NCBI GenBank assembly: GCA_008508345.1
Contig: QNGE01001717.1
Span: 84,425 to 148,424, forward strand
Source of the DNA: Paragonimus westermani
Lineage: Eukaryota; Platyhelminthes; Trematoda; Plagiorchiida; Troglotrematidae
DNA length: 64,000 nucleotides
Direction of reading: 5' to 3'
Position numbers and translations under genes: made by a program. Below the pieces are notes generated by a model. The model searched no databases and was not told the DNA's origin. It saw only the letters and a program-made list of their open reading frames with translations. Of this stretch, positions 37,801 to 48,600 are shown in pieces. Every line of letters starts with the position of its first letter. Position 1 is the first letter of the stretch.

Positions 37801-40800
37801 GTGTGATCTGAAAAATACCGACTATCTACTGATGTTGTTTTATTTGGTGGGATTCGCTTGCATTGTTCTTGAAATTTACTACAAAGGCAGCAGGCCCAGT
37901 TTATCGAACTCATCTAGCGGAACCATACCAGATGACCCAGAAACAAACTGACTGAAACTTGGAAAATTTTCATCGATGCGCATTTGACTCAAATGAAAAA
38001 CCTTATCAACAACTATGATTCTTTTAACTGACCGAAGTGTACATTTGGTTCTTTTCTTGACAGACTACGAGTCGATCGTTCAAGTATGTTTACACGGTAT
38101 TCACTTGCAGTGATTTCTGGGGACGGACCGGCGTAGTTGTGTATAATCTTAATTTGTAAGTGCACCCAACCGTGTCTTTTTGTTATCGTGACGCGACTGT
38201 ATTTTTTCTGTTATACTGGCGTCCAGCCTGTTAACAATAGATCTGCTCAAGTTTCGTTCTGCTTCAGACGACTTAGCAATGAATTACCAAATGTCCCTTT
38301 GTATATTGTGGCCTTCTGATGAACAAATCAAATGTTCCAATGCATCAGCTTCGTACTTGAATGTAAGTCATTCAGAGATGAATTACTTCGACAACCACAC
38401 AATTATCCTTATCTGCACGTCTGTTCGTTAACTAAAACACTGGTGAATATAAAAAAACTTGTGTGCTCAACTCGAAATGGTTCCATCTGAAAGTGATCAT
38501 CGGACAAACTTGATAATGATTTTACGGATCATTGCATGGATTATTCAAGGTTGTAAGTGAACGAAAGTCAACGATTACTTTTTGCTGCAAGTAACAATGT
38601 ACTCGAGGGCCAGTCTGGTCTGGTGCTAACCAACTATGTTCATTTTTGATTTTTCTTTAGATCGCTCCATCTTGTGTTTAAAAGACACACCTGAAAATAT
38701 CCTAAACAAGCTAACCTCTTCATAAACTAAATAATTGACATGTTCGCCCATGGGATCTGGGTGTATCGCGCAATTTCATATTAATGACAAGTTCAGTAAA
38801 CATCGTTCAAAAGAGGTGTTACTTGTGTTCCCAAATTCATAAGACCGTGATGACTGTACCTTGATAGTAATGCGATTTGTCAGAAGTGCTTCGTACAAGT
38901 AAGCAATCTGATTGTCAGTGTCAATAGTTCCATAAATTACCATCAGTAATCACCAGACTGAGTAAATTTTTAAGGGCTATTTTGGAGTGAATTTCAAAGT
39001 ACGTCAAATGATGAATCGCACGACCTTTGAAGCCAGTCTGAATGTTATTGTCAGTGTACACCAAACGGTTTGAAGTTCATAAGTAGGGAATTTCAAGATT
39101 AGGCACCCAAAAAGTACAACCAACGGAGAGTACGGAAAAGTGTTTGGAGCCAAAACGGTTAATCTTTTAAGTTCTAGACCAAAGCTGCACAAGTTGCGGT
39201 GCTTTTCAAATTGCATACACCTAACCAGCTTTCAGAATAAACGATGCGATGATCTTAACACTGACTCTTTCGTTCGCATCAATTTCAACATCTTAATCAA
39301 AAACAGTCATATTGCTTCCGAGCGTTGAATATTTTTCTTAGCTGGAATGAAGAAAAGCTACTGTTTGAGATGTGCAACCCACTTCTAGTAAAATTGATGG
39401 GGCCGAACGTCTTTACACTCACTGAATCTCTCTCTAGACATTAACCGAAAGCCTGGGATACTGGGTTATAATGTCAGTTCATAGTGAAGTTATCATAACA
39501 GCGCGAGAAGATCCATTCAGCAGCATCCATTTAAATACATGTCAGAGACAGTTCGAGACTAATTAGTACATGAGTGCTCGTACCTGTGTGGAATATTGGT
39601 ATTTTTCGGCCAAAACCTCAGTGTTTCAATGCACTTATATGTAGAGACATATATGATCGCGCGTTAATTACTTTGCCTCTTACTGGCTTTAAACGAGCAT
39701 GTCTGTCATCCTGTCTTTTAAGATTAGATCTATCAGTTTTTAAGAATAATCGAAACTCGCACTGTACAACGGCTCGTAGATTAAACTGCATATTTACTGT
39801 GCTTATTCCTTACTCCCATTCATATAATGACCGAGACTGCGAGATTCTTACTGATTTCTTCAACGATTACTCAAAAGAGATGCATATAAGTAAGTAACTT
39901 GCAAATATTGATTAGATGCATGAGAGCACGTAAATCTCAAGACAAATTGAACAAACCAGGGGATTTCAGAGATGCAAAAAGTGTTGTGATTATCTGTTTC
40001 CAGCTCAGTTACAAAACCTCTCAACATTATAGGGATAACTCAAGTGTAACTTTTTGTAAGTAACTTTGAAAAGTGATACTTTTATTGCTACTGACTCTGA
40101 TAGTGGCTAGATTAAATTGTCTCCCTTGTTTCGGTTGGTTGAGTTAATCAGTTGGGAAAACGTTAGATAGCTGAACAATTTTCACGGAAGAACGCTTCTT
40201 TGGTTAATCCGAGATTGACTGTGTTGAAACAAGCCCACATTTTAGAATGTCCTGGTTTTAGGCCCTTAGAAATAAATAACAATTCGTTCAGCTAATTCTT
40301 GCCTGTTTTGGTTTTATTTCATTAGATTCGATGTTTCATTCACTTTAATTTTGATTTAGCCGCTAGTACAGTTCGGATTTGTTTGCTGTGAAAATGAGAT
40401 CATTAATAATTAGTACTTGTTTGTGGGACGCAACTAATTTTTGTGATAAGTCAATCTTGAAGGTCAAAGATATTCTGATGCAGCTGGAGAGTTTTAACTG
40501 ACGGACTGTAAAAGCGAAGCCACTAGCAAGCTGAAGGTTACGCAAATGATAACTCTTGATGGAACTTCCAATCATTAAGGCTTACAGATCAACCTGACAA
40601 CAGTCAGAAACATCGTTGTGCCACTGATAACTTGTTCGAATTACCAGTGAAACAGGCTTCAATCACTGGACGAATTTACTGTTTAGATTTTACTGTGAAA
40701 ACTCGAGTAGGCAGGCTAGCAAACATTGTTTCAACACCTAGGTCCACAATTTCAAACCAGTGATTGCTGACAGTTTTGGAAGGCAGATTTATTTCATCAG

Positions 40801-43800
40801 TACCAACAATACACCAAACTTGACTGGATAAATTTTGGGACAAACGGGCAAGGTTGTTCGTTTTGCCCTACCACGTGTTCGCTACTTTGATGTGTCCGTC
40901 AAACTGCTGGCAAAATTTCAGCCAATCGTGTTTCTCTTAGTGGCAAAAGAAAAGTAAAACTGATTATCATATTTCACCGAATAATCACGAGAAGTCGTCT
41001 GTTACACTGCGATACCTCCGATATCAACATAAGTGTTTTTAATCTACACACTTTAAATTATGTGAATACGGTCGTGAAAAATGACCATAACAAATATCTC
41101 GCCTTGTTTTGATTACTTCTCAAGGGCGGGTATTTCCATACAGGGCGCTTAAGGCCACAGTCGGTGTAGTTCGTTGCTAGCCATTGTTTGCTAGGTGGGG
41201 ATTCCCGTTGGTTGTAATTAATGAATCGCCATCTCCCCAGCATCGATTTTGGGTCTGTCATATTCATCTGTTTTATTGAAACCAGCGCGTTGTATCAAAT
41301 CTTTTTACCATGCAGTTTTTGATCCAGATTTCCTGCATATCAAATACACAGCGACTGTATACTCAGCGCTAAGCAGACTATCACGAACGAGTGTGACCAA
41401 TCGATAGTAATGTATATCTGTTCCGTGTTGTATGAGTGACTTCGGTTACTAGATTCGTGTAATTAGTCTTCACATCCTCTTTGGGTAACAATGACATTTT
41501 GTCGGTGAAATAATTTCGCTAATGAAGTTTGCTTTCTGTCACATGTAGTGAAAACGATAAAACTGAACATTCGCACATCTTCATTTGTGTTTAATGCAGG
41601 TGGATCAATGCTGGAAAATATAAATACAAACTCAAAACAGTTGATTCAGGTTAACTAGTAAAAACATTTACTTTCTAGCAATACTTCGCATACGCAGATT
41701 TTCAAAATTCATACTTCTGTAATGCGGAACCTCAAGTTAGCCTTACACCCTTAATTGAAAATATGTCACATGGTTTGATGACTACCATCCCTTGGCTGTA
41801 TTCAAGCTTACTGGTTTGGTTCCCACTGTTTGGCTTCTTACATTCAATAGTTAGATATATAATGTGCGCCAGGAAAATTTGGTGAACATAAATTTTACGG
41901 TCTGAGTATAACGGAAGGACGTAAAACCTGCTAGTCCCGGCCACATATAAATCCGTCAACTTTTGTCCAATATACAATCCTAGTGAATACCAGTTTTACT
42001 CGTTTGGTCAACAGGTTCTGCTAATGCGGCTAGTAATGAAAAATGGTGGTCATATTTTTCTGTTTGTTCATATTCTAAATTTGCCTGTTACCCAACAGTG
42101 GGATGAAAATACACATATTCTGATGTAATTTAATTGATCGTAAAATTAGACCAGCCATCTAAATTCATTTGATGCCTACTTTCTGCATTGTAAGCACGTT
42201 AACTGAGTAATGACAGAGACAAGGATTCTTCACCCGTACAGACTATTTGACACCAAACGTATATCATCATATGAGCACGATGTGAGTAGATCAATAACAT
42301 TGTTGCTCATCATCTACCCAGTAGATCGTCAGTTCAGTGTAAAGGTTCATAACGCCGTCTGTTTTATATCACGCCGTTCCTTACCGAAAGCCAGCTATCG
42401 TTTTGTTTGTGCAAGAAGCCACACAATTTGTCTATCTCTCATAGACGTTACAGGTAAAACATATTGGTTTCCGGAGCATATCTTTGATAGAGTTTCGAAG
42501 AGAGAGGAATTGCGGAGTTGATTGAATGGAATTCACGCTGAGCTGCAAACAGCCGACCGAAGTCTTCCGCGACTCAAGGGAAATGGGTGCATTCTGGTAA
42601 TTCGAGCAACAGTGAGTGTACCATCTTCTACAAAGATGTTCCGAGAAATGATTTAAAGTTTCATGCCCAATGGGTTAAAGATGAACTATAACCAGATAAT
42701 TTGCCAACCACACTCAGGAGAAATCTTTCAAACAGTCAACTGATTCAAAACAATGAAAATGAGTTATTTTTCAAAATGGGTGATGCACGTAACATTCAGA
42801 AAAGTAACAGTGATAAGCGACTGTCTAGTGGCACTGGCATCAAACTGGCTTCGAGGTTCAAACCATTGTCAAGAAAGGAGTTGTTAAACCATGCACGGAT
42901 GAGCGCTTGAGGGAGATGTGGTTCAAACTCAAAAGGCCGGTACGCTGGACATATTAGGACCGGTGAAAACTCGAGTAGCGCTACCCGAAAACGATACACA
43001 GGACAGACTACTTCAAGTGACCCTGAGCTGGCTTTCAACCGTACATCGACGGTTAACGCTGTGAATCCGGTATATCAGTTACTAACCGGACGTTTCAAAA
43101 TTTCCTACCATACTGTTTTTCAGTTATGTGTACCTCATCCGTGTTCTATTTTCTTGAGCGAATGGCACATGCTGGCTTCCCCGTCTCCTGAGTGACTTTA
43201 TGCACACTGAATGGCCAAAGGTCGAACTAAGACACTTCTAACACTCTTTTATTGAGATGGGCTGCGCAAAAAAATTTCAGAGTTCCGAAGACTATCAACC
43301 TGTCACCACAGATTCAATCGCCACGTCAATGGGCCGCCGTGTGTTCCTTCACAATTCGAGAACTATGCCTTTACCCAATCTAGTAAATTACATCTGGTGC
43401 CACTGATTGAATATAAGGAAGTAAATGAGCTGTTTTCTTAGTAGCAAACCTTATTTGAAGTTTCAGTTTTCTCTGGACTGATACAATCTATATGGCTGTC
43501 CAAACTTACTTTTCACTGAACGATTTTGTACGCAGATATGAGGTATGTCTGTGGGACGATTGTTTAAACTGGTCGGCTGGCAAGATAACTATGACGAGGA
43601 AAAATACACTGGGATTAATAATTATGTTTTTAACTACCTGTCGTTCGCTACACGCTCGAAAGGCTGTAAATTTTCAATTTTGTCTCTACTCCGCTAACTT
43701 CCTCCACTCTGTTTTTTAATGCTATTGAATCTCTGAAATTAGAAATGTCCACTGAATTCCCTATTCTCCCCACACCATTCTGAATAGGGCATAACTTTTC

Positions 43801-46757
43801 TTCTGAATATCCTGATTAGAAGCCTCAGCGAGATTTATTGTATCATACATCAGACCTAAAGCAGGTTCTTTATATATTTAATATATTTCGAATACTGCCA
43901 CTCTGAAACGTGTGCACTCTCATAAGCATATATTGATATAACCATTTGGAATAGATCAACGAGGGGACGGAAGTTAGTGTATACTAATACCTGTCCTCAA
44001 ACTACACCAGTGATCAATACAGTATGAGCCTCTAGGAAAAACAAATATGCCGAAACGAAGAATCTCAACCAGTGAAGAGGAAGAACCTCAATTGCACTAT
44101 ATTAAGTGGCAAAAAGATCTCAGACATACCCGTGGCTCATTTTAGGCTGAAAATTAAGCTCACCGATTGCCTGAACGAAACGGATTAAGTCCGGATTCGG
44201 CATCTGCCATATGTACCAGATTAGTGTGTGTGAACTGAGTAAATGGCATGTATTCCATTGCCTTCTGACTACCCTATTCTAGGGTTCTAATTTTATTGAA
44301 TCAGAGATAATTCAGAGACCTTTGACTGGCAGGCCTGGTTCATTTGCATACAAAATCTTTCAAGCCTCACGGTCAGCATTTCGCACGTCTTCATCCATAC
44401 TGGTTCGTGGATCACAGTCAGGTCTGCTTGGATTACAGTGTAAAAGAACATGGTAAATCTGACAGCCTGTCATCAAACTAAACTCTATTTTCAGGTGTCG
44501 GCACCGACTGAGTAACATTCTCCAAATTCGGCCGACCTTACGTCAGTGCATTTTGGTTTTCCTGGGCACTTCTGCAGTGCTGAATTTCAACAATTGAGTT
44601 CCCGCCTCCAAGCTCTTCTACCGGCAACTGCTAAAACCACATAAAAGTTGTTTGTTTTTGCCGCAGATAATCGTTGAGATGATGTTTTCTATGTCAAGTA
44701 ACACAGGTTTCATCTCACCATAAGGAACACCGACTTATTGGGTAGCAAGATACTTGTTTCCGAAGCCCTCAGCGATTAAATTCGCGTTTTCTTTCATGCA
44801 GATGGTTCACAATGCAGATTTGAAAGAATTTCGACTGACCAATTAAGATATTTAGCGGAAAAATCGCTTCTAGGCGTAAGGTGCCAGGGTAATTGGAACA
44901 TAGTCAACACAGGCTATCTAAAATCTGTCTAATTTGGAATAACTTAAGAACGCAATCTCGATGGATCCCAACCCATAGCAGTACTTCTGACTACTTTTGA
45001 AACACCCCACTGAAGTGTATATCGACACGCTAGTAAAAATAATTTGCATGGAAGGTGCAATGGTCCGATAGGTCTAATTTTATTTTACACTCCTTTATGA
45101 GAAGAAAAATCCCCAAAAATTTAAAAGAGAACCAAAAGCGAGAAATCTGGACTTTGGGGGGTGTTCATGCTAGCTAGTGAAACGGCATGCCTAGACTCGG
45201 CAACTGTGCTACCGGTTGTGGTGAGGCGACAGCCAAAAATCTCAAAAATGTCGGAGTTGTCTCAGTTAATCGCCCAACACATCGTATAATATGGAGTCCA
45301 TAAAAAATGGTAAACACTATACACGGTCTTCAGAAACTAAAAATTCGTTATTGTTTCGGAAACGCCAACAAATGTGTTGGTTGTTCCGCGGCATCGCCCA
45401 CCCCAGATTGCGCTAACTGAGGTTATTATTTGTGCGTGTATCTAAACATATTTATGACCGTTTTCTCATATTCGCTGGCGGTTGTGTGTTTTGTTTAGAT
45501 TCGTCCTGGAAACTTGATCACCGCTCATGATACCTTCATGCCATACACCTCATGGACTCGCTAATTCCCAACTTATTCCTTCTAACACCTCAGGGAAGAG
45601 TGTATCAGTAGATGCTCACCAGGACATGTTGGTATTAGTGCCTCATCATTTTAAGGATTGAAAATTTCCATACTGATCGCAAGTTTTCCAAATAACTCCT
45701 GAGGTGGCTCAACTCGGATCAAATCGGAAGTGATTTGCACATAGACCAAAGGGAGAAGTTCTCAGTATTTTTCCAGGGAGGATTTGTATGGTGATCTGAA
45801 GTTACCTACGATCTGTCTGCTGCAGGACTTTATGTTGCTTTTAACATACCACTTCGTACGTTGCAGGAAAACTTGACAGGAGGTTCGTTTTCCACAGAGA
45901 TGTGTGCTTTCTACTGAGTTTGCTATTGTGTTCGTTTGCTGACGTACTTTTCTACGATTGTCAGACATAATTCTGACCTGCTTGCTCGCTATGTTGATGG
46001 ATCCTCAGACTCTCGTGTCATTATCGCATATCAACGTCGATTGTCAATCAGGTCTTTTGTAACGTACGCGTAATAATAATCCAGTACCCTTCAGAGTTAC
46101 ATTATTATTTCTGTTCTGGTTCCGTTTTACCTATTCTTGGAAAAGCTTGAATTATTACACTAGAAATGTTATTCGGTTCTAACGATTTATAACTGTATAT
46201 AACTAAAAATATATCGTAAGTTCTTGAGGGGACGTTACAAGTTCTCGATGGTTCGGTTAATGACTACTAGTTTATTTACGTTGCGAGTTCGGCTGCTGTG
46301 TAACCATATGTTATGAGCTGGCACAATAGATGTTTAACATAAATGCAAACTGAATTATTCTTCTTGAATGTATTTTTCAGCTAGTATCCGCAAACAAAAA
46401 TTTGTGAAGTTGAGTCTGACAAATTATCATGAAATACAGGTCCCAGCAATCAGCTTTCGTTTGTCGAACATCCAAATCAGCAGATGTGGCTGATCCATGT
46501 AAATAAAACTTAACCAATGTTTGTCTGTTTTATATTGGAGTGCGAGTAGAGCAGAAAAATAATTTTGAATCAAGTGACCGGTTGTTTTACAAAAATTACT
46601 CAGGATAGTCACTGAAGCGAGGATTTGAGTCATCAAGGTGCTTGCATAGTTATTCCAGTGGTAGTTTCATCTGCAATGTGGCTTTTTACACAAGACACAT
46701 GACAGAGTGTAAAATCGTGTACAAATTTCCGTACAAAAAAAGCTTCAAACAACGTCC
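34871..46757. other. Long tract without a supported gene
   Basis: About 12 kb in which I recognise no coding domain, RNA gene or family repeat. Open frames reach about 107 codons (39574-39897), but none shows a signature or a conserved partner frame. It may be intergenic or a large intron. Confidence 0.45.
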
Positions 46758-46766
46758 ATTAATTAT
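46758..46766 (+). repeat. Target-site duplication, left (copy C)
   Basis: ATTAATTAT, repeated exactly at 47156-47164 on the other side of copy C. Confidence 0.75.
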
Positions 46767-47155
46767 AAAGATTATTGATGAGTTGTCGGGGATTTCGTTT
46801 TATTTTCAAGTTGAACATCACAGCTTTCACATTCAGATAGACTTTCCAGTCAGCCTTACAGATTTAATGAGATCAGTGATCTCGACCTGTCTCGGAAGTC
46901 TTAATGGCAGGGTTATCGATTGAAGTTAACAGGACAGCCACGGTGTCTCTCTCGAGGCAATCGAGCAACCCGATCAGTACTCGCAAGCGAAAGTGGTTGA
47001 GCATCCACATATGATAATTTGGTCATGCCTATTGTGAGGTCAGTGGCGCACAGGTACACACAAATGCTTAATGAAAGCCTAGCCAGATTTCTAGTCCTTG
47101 CCGTGACAAGCATATACGCTACTGACGAGCTCTAATGAGAGCGAACCTCGAGTCT
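46767..47155 (+). mobile_element. Ribozyme-bearing Pol III repeat, copy C, with 5' inversion
   Basis: A 389-bp insertion between two copies of ATTAATTAT. Its first part (about 46772-46855) is in reverse orientation and corresponds to the unit from ggctg.ctg to the ccccgac.actcat motif. The rest (about 46856-47155) is in forward orientation and resumes the unit about 20 bases further on. This is the pattern of twin priming with a small internal deletion. Boxes A and B are decayed. The 3' end is at gagtc plus one T, the predicted hammerhead cleavage position. The copy therefore represents close to one monomer running from near one cleavage site to the next. Confidence 0.8.
47116..47155 (+). ncRNA. 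Hammerhead ribozyme, truncated at its cleavage site (copy C)
   Basis: CTGACGA (47122-47128), stem II GCTCTAATGAGAGC (5 bp, AATG loop), GAAC where GAAA is expected, CTCGAG, TC (47153-47154). The closing strand of helix I is absent, because the element ends here and target DNA follows. This is what insertion of a self-cleaved RNA would leave. Confidence 0.65.
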
Positions 47156-47164
47156 ATTAATTAT
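47156..47164 (+). repeat. Target-site duplication, right (copy C)
   Basis: ATTAATTAT, identical to 46758-46766. Confidence 0.75.
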
Positions 47165-47840
47165 TTGGGAAACAGGTCGACTAGAAAATCTCTGAGATTG
47201 CAGCAGCTGCGGTTAATTTTGGGTGATGTTGGATCCATATGAAAGTGAGTTTCGACTGCTGACTGAAACCCGTCAACTGGGTCTAGTCTCATCTTGTGCT
47301 GAGATATCAAGTACTCAGCGTTTGAACCCCTTGTGCACAGCGAATTTCTTCTTTTGTTTTGTCGCGAACTATATCAACTAATCCGACTGAATGAGTTGTT
47401 TAACCTTTACGGATTGTCATTGCAGTTGAAATTTTTGATCTAATTGATAATGCAGTGTAGGTTGTCGTCACGGTGAAAGAGTGCGCCTAACTTGCAGCCT
47501 TATGGAGTTTTCTTACTGGAATTTGGTTTCTGTTGTCTGGTTGAAATTCGATTCACACAACACCGTTTAGAATGTTTATTTAACATTGACTAAAATTACT
47601 GACGACTATATTTAGAAGTAATGTATAAAGAAAATGAGTCCTTCAATGATTTACTTTCAATGTACATGAATAAATGTGAAAATTTACTCGATTCACCGCT
47701 TATCCAAATCTTGACACGACAGAAAATCTAACAGGTGACCAATCCAAACATCCTGCTAGAAATACCGCATTAAAATTGGGCCAACAACCTCAACGTTACG
47801 CCTTCCGTTATTTGCTACTTTCTTTGTTCTGTATTGCGCC

Positions 47841-47848
47841 AATTAACG
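47841..47848 (+). repeat. Target-site duplication, left (copy D)
   Basis: AATTAACG, repeated at 48354-48361. The unoccupied paralogue at 17433-17439 (minus strand) has a single AATTAAC at the same place in the LINE tail. Confidence 0.8.
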
Positions 47849-48153
47849 AGAGATGCTGGCTGGAAAGTCCATCTGAATGCGAACGCTGCGATCAAATATG
47901 AGTGTTGGTCAACTTGAACATGAACCAAATCCCCGACTACTCATCAGTAATCTAAAATATCGCCTTGCACGTTTAATGAGTCCTGTGATCTCGTCCTGTC
48001 TTGGAAGTCCTAATCGTGGGGTTATCGATTGGAGTTAACAGGCAAGTTACTGTGTCTCCTCTCGAGACGATCGGGCAACCTGATCATTGCTCACAAGCGA
48101 GAGTGGTTGAGCGTTCAGATATGATAATTCGGTCGCGCCTAATGTGAGGTCAA

Positions 48154-48207
48154 TGGCGCAGTGGTCAACACGGTTGCTTCATCGAAGCGTGGCCGGAGTT
48201 CAAATCG
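48154..48207 (+). promoter_or_regulatory. Internal Pol III promoter, boxes A and B (copy D)
   Basis: Box A TGGCGCAGTGG (48154-48164) is identical to that of copy B. Box B is AGTTCAAATCG (48197-48207). The segment between them differs from copy B (cgaagcgtgg instead of gattgtaatgg), marking a second variant of the tRNA-like region. Confidence 0.7.
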
Positions 48208-48225
48208 TGGCCGTGGCAAGGATAT

Positions 48226-48270
48226 GCACTATTGACGAGCTCTAAGAAGAGCAGAAATCGAGTTTAGTGC
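48226..48270 (+). ncRNA. Hammerhead ribozyme, degenerate (copy D)
   Basis: gcacta, TTGACGA (first core base changed from C), stem II GCTCTAAGAAGAGC (5 bp, AAGA loop), AGAAA, TCGAG, TT, tagtgc. Helix I still pairs at all six positions (gcacta with tagtgc). The core change and the shifted GAAA predict loss of activity. Confidence 0.65.
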
Positions 48271-48353
48271 TTGTTTTTTTTCTAAAGAGGCTGGCTGCAA
48301 AGTCTGTTTGAATGCGAACGCTGCGATCAAATGTGAGTGATGGTCGACTTGAA

Positions 48354-48361
48354 AATTAACG
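48354..48361 (+). repeat. Target-site duplication, right (copy D)
   Basis: AATTAACG, identical to 47841-47848. LINE homology resumes immediately after it. Confidence 0.8.
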
Positions 48362-48600
48362 TACCGTTTGCGACTTTGTATGTGCCAATACGGTCAGCCA
48401 ATGACAAGGTGGGATTTCCTTAATGTTGTTGTACACCCATAAAATCGGCTTCCGTCTCATGAATATGAACTGCTTATTGCAACCAGTACGACGTCTTCTT
48501 ATAACCCGTGTGGAAGGTTTCAATTTAACTGTGATTTCTAGGGTTACTCGAAGTCCCTAATTCCGAGTATCACCATAGGACATGTAGCAATTTAGTGAGC

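Larger units (their letters stand above)
47849..48353 (+). mobile_element. Ribozyme-bearing Pol III repeat, copy D, longer than one unit
   Basis: A 505-bp forward insertion in a LINE tail. Its ends are direct repeats: 47855-47917 and 48290-48352 match at 56 of 63 positions by my count, a period of 435 bp. Boxes A and B are at 48154-48164 and 48197-48207, and a hammerhead-like domain at 48226-48270. The copy starts about 17 bases after where a cleavage site would lie and continues past the internal one, so the reverse-transcribed RNA included an uncleaved or religated junction. Exact 8-bp duplications flank it. Confidence 0.85.
47665..48600 (+). mobile_element. LINE 3' end fragment, split by a repeat insertion
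   Basis: The plus-strand sequence matches the 3' part of the minus-strand LINE at 17.19-17.60 kb. Blocks in common, in order: ctcgattcaccrct, aaccaatccaaac, tttgttctgta.tgcg.caat, gcgactttgtatgtgcca, cataaaatcggcttccg, atgaactgctta and attccgagtatcac. The match is interrupted only by copy D (47849-48353) and its duplication. It starts near the end of the coding region, so this is a 5'-truncated LINE copy. Confidence 0.8.

Noticed and set aside
44047..44145. Short frame starting MPKRRISTSEEEE as a gene start
   Set aside because: It closes after about 32 codons, and no splice continuation or homologue is recognised.
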